From contig NZ_FOWW01000003.1 in assembly GCF_900115565.1 (NCBI RefSeq), positions 434,001 through 498,000 of the forward strand: a DNA stretch of 64,000 bases. The letters are read 5' to 3'. Origin of the DNA: Amycolatopsis arida (GTDB lineage Bacteria > Actinomycetota > Actinomycetes > Mycobacteriales > Pseudonocardiaceae). This document shows positions 15,997 through 24,942 of the stretch, piece by piece (within the stretch, counting starts at the first letter, position 1; each line of letters opens with the position of its first letter). A model generated the notes under the pieces. The model was not told the DNA's origin, ran no database searches, and saw only the letters and a program-made list of their open reading frames with translations. The position numbers and the translations under genes were made by a program.

Positions 15997-17847
15997 GTGA
16001 CGGCATCCTCGCTCGGCGGCGGGCCGAGCCTGCCGGCGCAGGTGAAGCAGGCACGGGAGGCGCTGCTGTCGTTGCTGCGCGAGCTGGACCCGCACGCCGC
16101 GAAGTGGGTGGACGACCAGCGCCGGTCCCGACCGAAGAACCCGTCGGTGGTGGTGGTCGGCGAGACCAACCGCGGCAAGAGCTCGCTGGTCAACGCCCTG
16201 CTCGCCACGCCCAACCTGTCCCCCGTGGACGCGGACGTCGCCACCGGCACCTACCTGGTCTTCACGCACGCCGGAGAGTGGGCGGCGCAGGCCTGCTACC
16301 CCGGGCAGCTCGCCCCGGTGGCGATCGAGCCGGACGAACTGGTCCGCTGGGTGTCCGCGGGGCACGAGCTGCCGGAGGGCCAGCTGCCGCCGCGCCACGT
16401 CGAGGTCGCCGGCCCGGTGCCGCTGCTGGAACGGCTCACCGTGGTGGACACCCCGGGCGTCGGGGGGCTGGAGGCCGCGCACGCCGAGCTGGCGATGGAG
16501 GCCGCGGCGAACGCCACCGCGCTGCTGTTCGTGGTGGACGCCTCGTCCCCGTTCACCGCGAGCGAGCTGCGGTTCCTGCGGGAGATGGCCGAGCGGGTGG
16601 AGACCGTGCTGTTCGCGCTGTCCAAGACCGACCAGTTCCGCGGCTGGCGGGAGATCCTCGAGGCGGACCGGGAGTTGCTCGGCGAGCACGCGCCCCGGTT
16701 CGCCGACGCGCCGTTCCACCCGGTGTCCGCGCGGATGTTCGAGCTGGCGGCCAGGGCCCCGAACGAGCAGGCCGCGGCGATGCTGCGGGAGAAGTCGGGG
16801 GTCGCCGAGCTGCAGACGGCGCTGCAGGAGCTGCTGGTCGGCCGGTCGGCGATGCTGGCCGAGGCGAACACGCTGCGCGCGCTGGCCAGCGCGCTCGGCG
16901 AGCAGAACGCGAAACTGCAGGCCGAGCGGCGGGCGCTGTCCGCGGGCGCGGCCGAGGCCGAGGCGCTGCGGGCCCGGCGCGACCAGCTCACCGCCGAGCG
17001 CCGGTCGTCCACCCGCGGTTGGCAGGTGCGGCTGCGCGGCGAGGTGCAGCGCACCAGGGTGGAGATGGGCCACGAGGCCAGCCGGCAGATGCGGGACGCC
17101 CAGTCGTACTTCCGGCAGCGGATCGACGCGGCCACCCGTGAGCAGCTCGCCGAGCTGCCCCGGCAGGTGGACGCCACGCTGCAGGCCGTGTCGCAGCGGA
17201 TCTCGGCACTGCTCGCGCACCGGTTGAACCAGGTGACCGACGCGGTGCTGGCGGAGCTGTTCTCCGCGGAGGAGCTCGACGTGCTCCGCGCGCAGTTCGC
17301 CAGGGCCGGGGGACCGCCGGTGGTGCTGCGGCCGCCGGACCGGCGGCCGCCCACCGCCGAGGACAAGCTGCTGGTGTTCATGGGCATGTCCGGCGGGATC
17401 GGCGCCGGCAAGCTGGCCGCGGCGCCGCTGGCCGGGCTCGCCCTGGTCAACCCGCTCACCGTGGTGCTGCCGGTGACCATCGTGATCGGGCTCGGCGCCG
17501 GCTGGTGGATGGCCCGCACCCGCCGGCACGCCGCCGACAAGCAGCACCTCAAGCAGTGGCTGGTCGAGTCGATCGCGGACGCCCGCTCGACGCTGGACCA
17601 GCTCGTGGCCGAGCAGCTGATCGAGGCCGAGCAGCAGCTGTCGCTGGCCCTCGACGACGCGCTGAGCCGGCGGATCGAGGCCATCGAGGCGGAGCTGAAG
17701 GACATCGACAAGACGATCAAGATGGGCACGCAGGAGCGGTCCCGCCAGCTCGCGCTGGTGAACAGGCGGATCAAGGACGTCACCGAGGGCCGGGAGCGGG
17801 CGGAGTCCTTCCTCGCCCGGATCCGCGCCCTGCGTGACCGGGGCTGA
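15997..17847 (+). CDS. Dynamin-family GTPase 2, with membrane hairpin
   Basis: 616 residues from GTG 15997. G1 GETNRGKSS is at residues 55-63, G3 DTPGVGGLE follows, and a SKTD sequence sits at the G4 position. A long helical stalk follows, with coiled-coil-like stretches rich in Arg, Glu and Ala. Near residues 470-510 two hydrophobic segments (LAAAPLAGLALVNPLTVVL, VTIVIGLGAGWWMA) form a likely membrane paddle. A second coiled-coil region ends the protein. This layout matches IniA/DynA-like bacterial dynamins that act at the cytoplasmic membrane. It is the third gene of the operon and is followed by the Asp-rich protein. Confidence 0.9.
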   Translation: MTASSLGGGPSLPAQVKQAREALLSLLRELDPHAAKWVDDQRRSRPKNPSVVVVGETNRGKSSLVNALLATPNLSPVDADVATGTYLVFTHAGEWAAQACYPGQLAPVAIEPDELVRWVSAGHELPEGQLPPRHVEVAGPVPLLERLTVVDTPGVGGLEAAHAELAMEAAANATALLFVVDASSPFTASELRFLREMAERVETVLFALSKTDQFRGWREILEADRELLGEHAPRFADAPFHPVSARMFELAARAPNEQAAAMLREKSGVAELQTALQELLVGRSAMLAEANTLRALASALGEQNAKLQAERRALSAGAAEAEALRARRDQLTAERRSSTRGWQVRLRGEVQRTRVEMGHEASRQMRDAQSYFRQRIDAATREQLAELPRQVDATLQAVSQRISALLAHRLNQVTDAVLAELFSAEELDVLRAQFARAGGPPVVLRPPDRRPPTAEDKLLVFMGMSGGIGAGKLAAAPLAGLALVNPLTVVLPVTIVIGLGAGWWMARTRRHAADKQHLKQWLVESIADARSTLDQLVAEQLIEAEQQLSLALDDALSRRIEAIEAELKDIDKTIKMGTQERSRQLALVNRRIKDVTEGRERAESFLARIRALRDRG

Positions 17848-17977
17848 TCCCGCCGGTCCCGACAGGGACTCTGTTGTGCCGCGGAACCGAACGGGCCTAC
17901 GGTGAGTCTCAACCCTGCAGACGGCACCAGCCCTGACCTCCCGGCACGACGGCCGGCAACCAGAGGGGGAGTTCGCA

Positions 17978-18673
17978 GTGTGGGTCGACGAGAGCGGCGG
18001 AACGGACACCACCGGCACGACCGGCAGCCAGGATGAGCTGACCGTCACCGTCGACGGCGAGGAGTACACCGCCGAGGTGAACCTCGACATCGACGAGGAC
18101 GGGGTGCGGGACACCGCGGTGATCGAGCACGCCGACGGCACCACCCAGGCGTTCGTCGACGAGGACGGCGACGGGGACGCCGACCAGTACATCCAGCTCG
18201 ACGCCGACGGCGAGGTGGTCACGCACGCCGCGTACGACGAGTCCACCGGCGACTGGGTGGCGGTCGACCCCGGCTCGACCGGCGACTCCGGGGAGAGCCA
18301 GACCGGCTCGCAGGGCGGCATGACCGCCGAGTTGCCGAACGGCGAGGTCGAGGTCGGGCCGGCCACGGTGGACACCAACCACGACGGCGTCGACGACACC
18401 GCGGTGGCGCAGGACGACGCGGGGAACACCATCGGGTTCACCGACGTGGACGGCGACGGGGACGCCGACGTCGCGGTGGTCATCGACCCGAGCGGCCAGG
18501 CGACCACCTACGAGCACACCGGCGACGGCCAGTGGACCGAGGTCGACAGCACCAGCCGTGCGGTGGGCGACGCCGGCGACACCTCCGACTCCGCCTGGGG
18601 CGGCGGCACGGACACCGTGGAGGGGGTCGCGAAGATCGACTCGGTCACCGGGCAGTGGATCAGCCAGAACTGA
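17978..18673 (+). CDS. Asp-rich repeat protein (possible Ca-binding, DUF6802-like)
   Basis: 231 residues from GTG 17978, preceded by GAGGGGGAG. The protein is very acidic, with repeated DxDxDG-type loops: NLDIDEDGVRDTAVI, VDEDGDGDADQYI, VDTNHDGVDDTAV, VDGDGDADVAVV. These resemble thrombospondin type-3 or dockerin calcium loops. Two similar halves (about residues 19-80 and 115-180) suggest internal duplication. There is no signal peptide, so it may be cytosolic or exported by another route. It follows the dynamin operon by 130 bases and is closed by a strong terminator. Confidence 0.8.
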   Translation: MWVDESGGTDTTGTTGSQDELTVTVDGEEYTAEVNLDIDEDGVRDTAVIEHADGTTQAFVDEDGDGDADQYIQLDADGEVVTHAAYDESTGDWVAVDPGSTGDSGESQTGSQGGMTAELPNGEVEVGPATVDTNHDGVDDTAVAQDDAGNTIGFTDVDGDGDADVAVVIDPSGQATTYEHTGDGQWTEVDSTSRAVGDAGDTSDSAWGGGTDTVEGVAKIDSVTGQWISQN

Positions 18674-18734
18674 GCTTCCGACCCCGACAACGGCACGCGA
18701 CGAGCGCCGTAAAGCACAACGAACACACAAGTGA

Positions 18735-18761
18735 GGGCCCGGCGCGGGTGGCGCCGGGCCC
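18735..18761 (+). terminator. Terminator of the dynamin/Asp-rich protein operon
   Basis: GGGCCCGGCGC-GGGTG-GCGCCGGGCCC forms 11-bp perfect arms with a 5-nt loop, followed by TT. It lies 62 bases after the Asp-rich gene stop. The 306 bases from here to the pckG start hold no gene and should contain the pckG promoter; no clear -35/-10 pair could be fixed. Confidence 0.85.
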
Positions 18762-19067
18762 TTCCGTTGTCCGCCGGCTGTCGTCGCGTACCCGCGCGCG
18801 CTCGGAAATGACCCCGCCACGCCCGCCGGAAACCCTTCCCCGATACGCCGATCCAGCGACAACTGAATCGATTCCCTTATCGTTCTTGTGAGAGAACCGA
18901 CAGGTCAGGGCTCGGTTGCCGGTGGTTGACCCCGCTACTCTCGGGAAATCCCCAGACAACAGCACGCCGGCCGCCCCGGTGTGCGTCAGCCATTCGGTCG
19001 CCGGCAAGGGAGCCCGCGCCGAACTTCGGTTCGGTGTGGGCTCTCGTCGTCGGAGTCAGGAGAAGAG

Positions 19068-20918
19068 ATGACTGCAGTTGCCATTCCCGGACTGGACGCC
19101 GCGCCGACCACACACAGCGGGGTGCTGTCCTGGGTGCGGGAGGTCGCTGAGCTGACCACACCGGACCGAGTGGTGTGGGTCGACGGGTCCGACGAGGAGG
19201 CCGAGCGGATCAACGCCGAGCTGGTCGCCAACGGCACGTTCGTGCCGCTGAAGGCCAAGCCGAACTCGTACTGGGCCGCCTCCGACCCCAGCGACGTCGC
19301 CCGCGTCGAGGAGCGCACCTTCATCTGCTCGCGGCGCGAGGAGGACGCCGGGCCGACCAACAACTGGGTCCATCCGGACGAGATGAAGGCCACCATGACC
19401 GAGCTCTACCGGGGCTGTATGCGGGGCCGGACGATGTACGTCATCCCGTTCTGCATGGGCCCGCTCGGCGACGACAACCCGAAGCTCGGGATCGAGATCA
19501 CCGACTTCGCCTACGTCGTCGCCTCGATGCGGGTGATGACCCGGATGGGCACGAAGGCGCTGGAGAAGTTCGTCGCCCCGGACGGCACCGAGCGCCCGTT
19601 CGTGCCCGCGCTGCACTCCGTGGGTGCCCCGCTCGAGCCCGGCCAGCAGGACGTGCCGTGGCCGTGCAACGACACCAAGTACATCACCCACTTTCCCGAG
19701 GAGCGGATGATCTGGAGCTACGGCTCCGGCTACGGCGGCAACTCGCTGCTCGGCAAGAAGTGCTACTCGCTGCGGATCGCCTCGGTGATGGCCCGCGACG
19801 AGGGCTGGCTCGCCGAGCACATGCTGATCCTCAAGCTCATCTCGCCGGAGAACAAGGCGTACTACGTCGCCGCCGCGTTCCCCAGCGCCTGCGGCAAGAC
19901 CAACCTCGCGATGCTGCAGCCCACCATTCCCGGCTGGCGGGTGGAGACCCTCGGCGACGACATCGCGTGGATGCGGTTCGGCGAGGACGGCCGGCTGTAC
20001 GCGGTGAACCCGGAGTTCGGCTTCTTCGGCGTCGCGCCCGGCACCAACTGGAAGACCAACCCGGTCGCCATGCGCACGATCGAGCAGGGCAACTCCGTCT
20101 TCACCAACGTCGCGCTCACCGACGACGGCGACGTGTGGTGGGAAGGCATGGAGAACGAGCCGGCGCACGCCACGTCGTGGAAGAAGCAGGACTGGACGCC
20201 GGAGCCCGGCGAGCCGGCCGCGCACCCGAACTCGCGGTACTGCACCCCGATGGCGCAGTGCCCGATCCTCGCGCCCGAGTGGGACGACCCGAAGGGCGTG
20301 CCGATCTCGGCGATCCTGTTCGGCGGCCGCAGGGCCACCACCGTCCCGCTGGTGAACGAGGCGCGCAGCTGGGAGCACGGCGTGTTCATGGGCGCCACGA
20401 TGTCGTCGGAGAAGACCGCGGCGGCCGCCGGCAAGGTCGGCGAGGTGCGCCGCGACCCGATGGCCATGCTGCCGTTCCTCGGCTACCACGTGGGTGACTA
20501 CCTGAAGCACTGGCTGGAGCTCGGCAAGAACGCCGACGGCGCCAAGCTGCCGCGGGTCTTCTACGTCAACTGGTTCCGTCGCGGCGACGCTGAGACTGAT
20601 GCGGGACACCCGCGCCCGGGGCGCTTCCTGTGGCCGGGCTTCGGGGAGAACTCCCGGGTACTCAAGTGGATCGTCGAGCGGATCGAGGGCAAGGCCGGCG
20701 CGCGGGAGACCCCGATCGGCTTCGTGCCCACCGCCGACGACCTCGACCTGGCCGGCATCGAGGAGCCGAAGTCCGACGTCGAGGCCGCGCTCGCGGTGGA
20801 CGCCGACGAGTGGCGCCAGGAGCTCCCGCTGATCGAGGAGTGGTTCGCCAAGATCGACGGCAGGGTCCCGTCGACCCTGCGTGACGAGCTGGAGGCCCTC
20901 CGCCAGCGCCTCGGCTGA
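19068..20918 (+). CDS. pckG: Phosphoenolpyruvate carboxykinase (GTP)
   Basis: 616 residues from ATG 19068, with AGGAGAAGAG upstream. GTP-dependent PEPCK converts oxaloacetate to phosphoenolpyruvate and CO2, the first gluconeogenic step from TCA intermediates. The P-loop FPSACGKTN with reactive Cys275, the metal/substrate segment [33 protein letters not shown] and the nucleotide region NWFRRGD are all conserved, and the length equals that of actinobacterial PckG. It appears monocistronic and ends at a strong hairpin. Confidence 0.98.
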   Translation: MTAVAIPGLDAAPTTHSGVLSWVREVAELTTPDRVVWVDGSDEEAERINAELVANGTFVPLKAKPNSYWAASDPSDVARVEERTFICSRREEDAGPTNNWVHPDEMKATMTELYRGCMRGRTMYVIPFCMGPLGDDNPKLGIEITDFAYVVASMRVMTRMGTKALEKFVAPDGTERPFVPALHSVGAPLEPGQQDVPWPCNDTKYITHFPEERMIWSYGSGYGGNSLLGKKCYSLRIASVMARDEGWLAEHMLILKLISPENKAYYVAAAFPSACGKTNLAMLQPTIPGWRVETLGDDIAWMRFGEDGRLYAVNPEFGFFGVAPGTNWKTNPVAMRTIEQGNSVFTNVALTDDGDVWWEGMENEPAHATSWKKQDWTPEPGEPAAHPNSRYCTPMAQCPILAPEWDDPKGVPISAILFGGRRATTVPLVNEARSWEHGVFMGATMSSEKTAAAAGKVGEVRRDPMAMLPFLGYHVGDYLKHWLELGKNADGAKLPRVFYVNWFRRGDAETDAGHPRPGRFLWPGFGENSRVLKWIVERIEGKAGARETPIGFVPTADDLDLAGIEEPKSDVEAALAVDADEWRQELPLIEEWFAKIDGRVPSTLRDELEALRQRLG

Positions 20919-20929
20919 GTGTGACCGAG

Positions 20930-20963
20930 GGGCCCGGTGCCGGACCACTCCGGTACCGGGCCC
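20930..20963 (+). terminator. Terminator of pckG
   Basis: GGGCCCGGTGCCGG and CCGGTACCGGGCCC form 14-bp arms with one G.T pair and a 6-nt loop (ACCACT), ending in TT. It starts 12 bases after the pckG stop. Confidence 0.87.
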
Positions 20964-21011
20964 TTCGCCGTGTCCGGACGTGGTAGGCGCCGTTTCGGTA
21001 GCCTCGGTCGG

Positions 21012-21617
21012 GTGATCGAGGTGGACGGTCTTGGCGTCCGCGTGGGGGACGAGTGGCTGTTCCGGGGACTCGACCTTCGGTTGGCCGCCGGAGAGTGTCT
21101 CGCGCTGGTCGGGCCCAACGGGAGCGGCAAGTCAACCCTGCTGCGCTGCCTCTACGGCATGCAGGTACCGACCGAGGGCACGGCGCGGGTGGCCGACCGG
21201 CGGCCGGACGAGCGGGACCGGGACTTCCGCCGGCGGGTGTCCGTGCTGCTGGACGACGCGGACTTCTTCGCCGAGCTCACCCCGGTGCAGCACCTGGAGC
21301 TGCTGGCCGGGTCGTTCGGCGACATGTCGGACGACCCCGCCGAGTTGCTCGCCGACGCGGGGCTGGCCGAGCGGGCCCAGGTGACCGCCGGGTCGTTCTC
21401 CGCGGGGCAGCGGCGCCGGCTGCTGCTGCTCGGCGCCACCGCGCGCCCGTTCGACGTGCTGCTGCTGGACGAGCCGGAGCGCGCGCTCGACGCGGCGGGC
21501 AAGAAGTGGCTGGACACGCTGGTGGGCAGGGCGGTGGCCGGCGGGGCCGCGGTGGTGCTGGCCACCCACCACCCGCCGCTGCTCGACTCGGCAGACCACG
21601 TGCTCGACCTGACGTGA
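21012..21617 (+). CDS. ABC transporter ATP-binding protein
   Basis: 201 residues from GTG 21012. Walker A is GPNGSGKST, the signature motif reads SFSAGQRRRLLLLG, Walker B is VLLLDEPE with the catalytic Glu, and the switch His is in ATHHPPLL. The domain is short, like CcmA-type exporters. The next gene encodes a multi-span DUF6297 protein, probably its membrane partner, so the pair may form an exporter of unknown substrate. About 100 bases separate the two; they contain only a doubtful 31-codon frame. Confidence 0.93.
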   Translation: MIEVDGLGVRVGDEWLFRGLDLRLAAGECLALVGPNGSGKSTLLRCLYGMQVPTEGTARVADRRPDERDRDFRRRVSVLLDDADFFAELTPVQHLELLAGSFGDMSDDPAELLADAGLAERAQVTAGSFSAGQRRRLLLLGATARPFDVLLLDEPERALDAAGKKWLDTLVGRAVAGGAAVVLATHHPPLLDSADHVLDLT

Positions 21618-21720
21618 GCGGTCCCGCCATGACCGCGGCGGCATCGCGCACCCGGCCGGCGAGCACGCGTGCGTTCGCGGACCCCCCATCCGGCGGAGCG
21701 CGGCCCGGCGGGGAGGGGCC

Positions 21721-22926
21721 GTGAGCGCCCGGCTTCCCGGGCGGCCGTGGTTCGCCGGGATCTTCACCGGTGACACACCGACGCTGGTGGCGCTGTTCGC
21801 CGTTGGGATCCTGATCACCGCGTTCCACCGGCTCGACTTCTGGCGCGACCTGCTGCTGGCCGGGTCGGCGGTGCCGGCGGGTGCGGTGCTCGGGCTGGTG
21901 ATGGCGGCCTGGGCGCTCGGCTCGGTGTCGCTGCTGCGGCGGAGCTTCGTGTGGGCCGAACCGGCCGCGCTGACCTGGCTGGACTTCGCCGACGGCGACC
22001 GGGTGCGGACGGTGTCCGGTCGGCTGTGGCGGATGTGGTCGGCACGGCTGCTCGCGATCGGCTACGTCGGGGCGCTGCTGGCCGCGGTGAACACGCTGCC
22101 GCCGGTGGCGTGGCACGCGGGTGCGGCGCTGCTCGTCGCCGGGGCGGTGCCGGTGCTGCTGGCCGCCGCCGGGGTCGGGTGGCCGTGGTCGCCGCTGCGG
22201 GTGCCGGTGGCGGTGCGAGCCGGGCGGCAGCGGCTGGTGGACGGCTGGGCCGAACGGGTCGTCCGGGCCGTCGCGGTGACGTTCCTCGACCCGATGCTCA
22301 TGTTGCCCGCCGCGCGGCCGGTGGGCGGCCGATCGCTGCGCGGGGCGACGGTGGTGCGGCTGGCGTGGCTGGGAGTGCTCGGCCGGGCGCGGTACGTCGG
22401 GCCGGCGGTGCTGGTCGCGGTCACCGTGGGGGTGGCGCACGTGGCGTTGCCCGGACTGCCGGACGCGGTGCTGGTGGCGCTCGGCGGGTTCGCTGCGCTG
22501 ATGCCGTTCGGCGGCGGGCTCGGCGAGCTGTGGCGGTCGCCGGGGCTGCGGCGGTGGGTGGACGGGTCGGACCGGGCGCTGCGGGTGCGGTTCGCCGTGG
22601 TGATCGGGGCGCTCGCCGCCGGGTGGGCCCTCGTGCTCGGGGTCGTGGTGGCGGCGCTGGGTGCGCCGTTGGCCGGCACGGCGTGGCTGGCGGTGCCGCT
22701 GGCCGCCGGCACCGTGCTGCGCGCGGCGACGCGGCGGCCGCTGAACTACGCGAACGTCGGCGCCACCGACACTCCGCTGGGGCAGCTGCCGGTGGGCCTG
22801 GCGGCGCAGGCGGTGCGCGGTCCCGACCTGGGGATCGTCGGGGTGTTGCTGCTGGCCGTGCTGCCCTTCGGCTGGCCCGCGCTGGTCGTCGCCGCCGTCC
22901 TCACCGCCTGGTGCGTGCTGTTCTAG
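21721..22926 (+). CDS. DUF6297 multi-spanning membrane protein (ABC permease partner)
   Basis: 401 residues from GTG 21721. There are roughly ten hydrophobic segments rich in Val, Ala, Leu and Gly, e.g. VLGLVMAAWALGSVSLL, GAALLVAGAVPVLLAAAGVG and IVGVLLLAVLPFGWPALVVAAVL, with polar loops containing Arg. The pattern fits the actinobacterial DUF6297 family found next to ABC ATPases. Predicted to be the permease of the preceding ATPase. The function is unknown. Confidence 0.82.
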   Translation: MSARLPGRPWFAGIFTGDTPTLVALFAVGILITAFHRLDFWRDLLLAGSAVPAGAVLGLVMAAWALGSVSLLRRSFVWAEPAALTWLDFADGDRVRTVSGRLWRMWSARLLAIGYVGALLAAVNTLPPVAWHAGAALLVAGAVPVLLAAAGVGWPWSPLRVPVAVRAGRQRLVDGWAERVVRAVAVTFLDPMLMLPAARPVGGRSLRGATVVRLAWLGVLGRARYVGPAVLVAVTVGVAHVALPGLPDAVLVALGGFAALMPFGGGLGELWRSPGLRRWVDGSDRALRVRFAVVIGALAAGWALVLGVVVAALGAPLAGTAWLAVPLAAGTVLRAATRRPLNYANVGATDTPLGQLPVGLAAQAVRGPDLGIVGVLLLAVLPFGWPALVVAAVLTAWCVLF

Positions 22927-22949
22927 CGGATCGACCGCTCACCTGACGG

Positions 22950-23035
22950 GAACGGCCAACACGCGTACGGGAACGGCCAACACGCGTACGGGAACGGCGA
23001 ACACGGTGGCGGGAGCGGCGAACACGCCGACGTGA
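22950..23035 (+). repeat. Dispersed element III, locus i (21-bp tandem repeats)
   Basis: About four units of a 21-bp repeat; in minus orientation the unit reads CGTGTTsGCCGyTCCCGTnnG. Related units occur at 59671-59740 and more distantly at 43676-43742. Because 21 is a multiple of three, both strands stay partly open. This lies in the convergent gap 22927-23266 between the DUF6297 and Nramp genes, which contains no gene. Confidence 0.75.
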
Positions 23036-23057
23036 TCTGTCCACATCACCCGGTAGT

Positions 23058-23142
23058 GATCCACAGATTTCGGCACACCCCGTTTGGCGCCCCCACAGGC
23101 GATAAACTGGAACAGGGCGCCGGCCCCCGAAGGGTGGGTGGG
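23058..23142 (+). repeat. Dispersed element II, copy 2
   Basis: TCCACAGATTTC, then GATAAACTGGA at 23101-23111, 41 bases downstream, then a GC-rich block ending GGGTGGGTGGG. Same architecture as the copies at 8031, 34017 and 63805. It lies next to element III in a convergent intergenic gap. Confidence 0.7.
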
Positions 23143-23266
23143 TTCTGCCGTAGGCGCCGCTTCTCAGCTTGTCAAGGGTTCGGTGTGCACCGCGCCACCT
23201 GGCGGTCTCGCGTCGCCGCGGTGTCGGGCCGCCGGTCGCTCGGCGGCCCGACACCGCGGCTGCTGA

Positions 23267-24556
23267 CTAGAACAGCTCGACGATCTCGTTCACCGCGAGG
23301 TAGGCGAACATGATCAGGCAGATCGTCAGCAGTCCGTTGGACAGCCAGCGGGACCGGTACTCCGCCGGCACCCGGCGGGAGTTCAGCAGCACCAGCAGCG
23401 TCCCGGCGAGGAACGGCATGAACAGCGCGCCGAGCACGCCGTAGGTCACGGTGAGCTGGAACGGCCGATCGAGGAAGAGCAGCGCCATCGGCGGGAACGT
23501 CAGCCACAGCACGTAACCGCGGTACGCCGTGCTGCGCAGCCCGGCCTTGCGCTCGTAGTCCTCGAAGCTCTCCTCCGGCGCGGAGGCCGGCAGCCGCCAG
23601 GTGCGCCACCAGTCCGCGAAGAGCAGGCTCACCCCGTTCCACACGCCGACCAGCGAGCTGAACGCCACGGCGAAGAACCCGATCAGGAACGGGATCCGCG
23701 CCCACTGGCCGTAGTCCGCGGCCAGCGTGTCGCCCAGCATCAGCAGGCCCTTGTCACCGCCGACGATCTTCTCGCCCAGCAGGATCTCCGACCCCACGAT
23801 CAACATCGCCACCACGAAGATGCCGGTGGTGACGTAGCCGACCGCGTTGTCCAGCCGCATCATCGACAGCCAGCGCGCCGAGCGCCAGCCCTTCGCCATC
23901 GTCCAGTAGCCGTACGCGGCCATGGTGATCGTGCCGCCCACGCCGCCGATCAGCCCGAGAACGTAGACGAACGACCCGTCCGGGAGCCTCGGGACGAAAC
24001 CCTTGCCGACCTCCAGCAGGTTCGGCGCGACCAGGATCGCGGTGCCGACGACCGTCACGAACATGACGCCGACGAACACCGTCATGACCTTCTCGATCAG
24101 CGCGTACCGGCTGAACCACACCAGCACGAACCCGAGCAGGCCGCACAGGATGGCCCAGTACCGCACCGAGATCTCCGGGAACAGCGCGTTCAGCGGCAGC
24201 CCGGAGGCCGACATGGCGGTGGCGCCGTAGACGAAGCCCCAGATCACGGCGTAGACGCCGAAGTACACCAGCACCCACCGGCCCAGCGTGCGCCAGCCTG
24301 CCAGCAGCGTTCGCCCGGACGTCAGATGCCAGCGACCGACCGCCTCGGCCAGCACGATCTTGAAGATCGTGCCCACGATCACCGCCCACAGCAGCACGTA
24401 GCCGAACCGGGCGCCGGCGACCATCGTGGCGACCAGGTCGCCCGCGCCGACGCCGGTGGCCGCCGCCATGATGCCGGGACCGACCTGCCGCAGCCGCGCC
24501 CGCCACCCCACGGGCGGCGGTGCGGTCACCTCACTGTGACTCACTTCGCTCGACAT
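23267..24556 (-). CDS. Nramp-family divalent metal transporter, divergent
   Basis: 429 residues from ATG 24556 with about 11 membrane segments. The N-terminal signature VGPGIMAAATGVGAGDLVATM occupies the place of the Nramp TM1 motif, but canonical DPGN is replaced by GAGD. At the TM6 site the canonical MPH is replaced by MAAYGYW. These are the metal-coordinating motifs of MntH-type proteins, so proton-coupled Mn/Fe transport cannot be assumed. It may belong to an Nramp-related clade with other selectivity. The gene appears monocistronic. Confidence 0.88.
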   Translation of the reverse strand: MSSEVSHSEVTAPPPVGWRARLRQVGPGIMAAATGVGAGDLVATMVAGARFGYVLLWAVIVGTIFKIVLAEAVGRWHLTSGRTLLAGWRTLGRWVLVYFGVYAVIWGFVYGATAMSASGLPLNALFPEISVRYWAILCGLLGFVLVWFSRYALIEKVMTVFVGVMFVTVVGTAILVAPNLLEVGKGFVPRLPDGSFVYVLGLIGGVGGTITMAAYGYWTMAKGWRSARWLSMMRLDNAVGYVTTGIFVVAMLIVGSEILLGEKIVGGDKGLLMLGDTLAADYGQWARIPFLIGFFAVAFSSLVGVWNGVSLLFADWWRTWRLPASAPEESFEDYERKAGLRSTAYRGYVLWLTFPPMALLFLDRPFQLTVTYGVLGALFMPFLAGTLLVLLNSRRVPAEYRSRWLSNGLLTICLIMFAYLAVNEIVELF

Positions 24557-24619
24557 GGCAGGCAACGTAACCCGACGCACACCTCGCAGAAAGCGGGCAA
24601 AGCGGAAATTAACCGGGCA

Positions 24620-24919
24620 TTAGGAAACGGCTCGGCAACGGTGCGCCGGACCGGCGGCGCCGGCGGCGTCGTCGACAGGGCTGTCCACAGCCGACACCAG
24701 CTCGTCGAGTCCGAGCCCGACCGCCTCCGCCACCGCGGTGACGGTGAAGAAGGCCGGGGTGGGAATCCGGCCGGTCTCGATCTTGCGCAGGGTCTCCACC
24801 GAGATGCCGGCCTCCGCCGCGACGTCGACCATGCTGCGGGGGCCGCGGGCCGCGCGCAGCGCGGCACCGAGCCGCTCGCCGCGGGCGCGCTCGGCCTCGC
24901 TCAACGGGACTCGGACCAT
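24620..24919 (-). CDS. XRE-family helix-turn-helix regulator, small
   Basis: 99 residues. The HTH is visible as LGAALRAARGPRSMVDVAAEAGISVETLRKIETGRIPTPAFFTVTAVAEAVGLGLDELV. This is a stand-alone Cro/C1-type domain with a short Ala-rich tail. A cluster of TCCACA palindromes lies immediately upstream (24943-25001) and may be its operator. It is divergent from the Pro-rich protein and sigma factor genes. Confidence 0.88.
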   Translation of the reverse strand: MVRVPLSEAERARGERLGAALRAARGPRSMVDVAAEAGISVETLRKIETGRIPTPAFFTVTAVAEAVGLGLDELVSAVDSPVDDAAGAAGPAHRCRAVS

Positions 24920-24942
24920 GGTGCCGATGGTACCGGTCGGGG

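Noticed and set aside
21629-21724. 31-codon frame between the ABC ATPase and DUF6297 genes
   Set aside because: No ribosome-binding site and low-complexity composition; the overlap with the DUF6297 GTG is probably chance.
22950-23035. CRISPR array (21-bp repeats)
   Set aside because: Units are directly adjacent with no unique spacers and no cas genes are present.
22901-23254. Minus-strand frame encoding heptad RVGRSRT repeats
   Set aside because: A by-product of the 21-bp tandem repeat and element II; no start signal or protein family.
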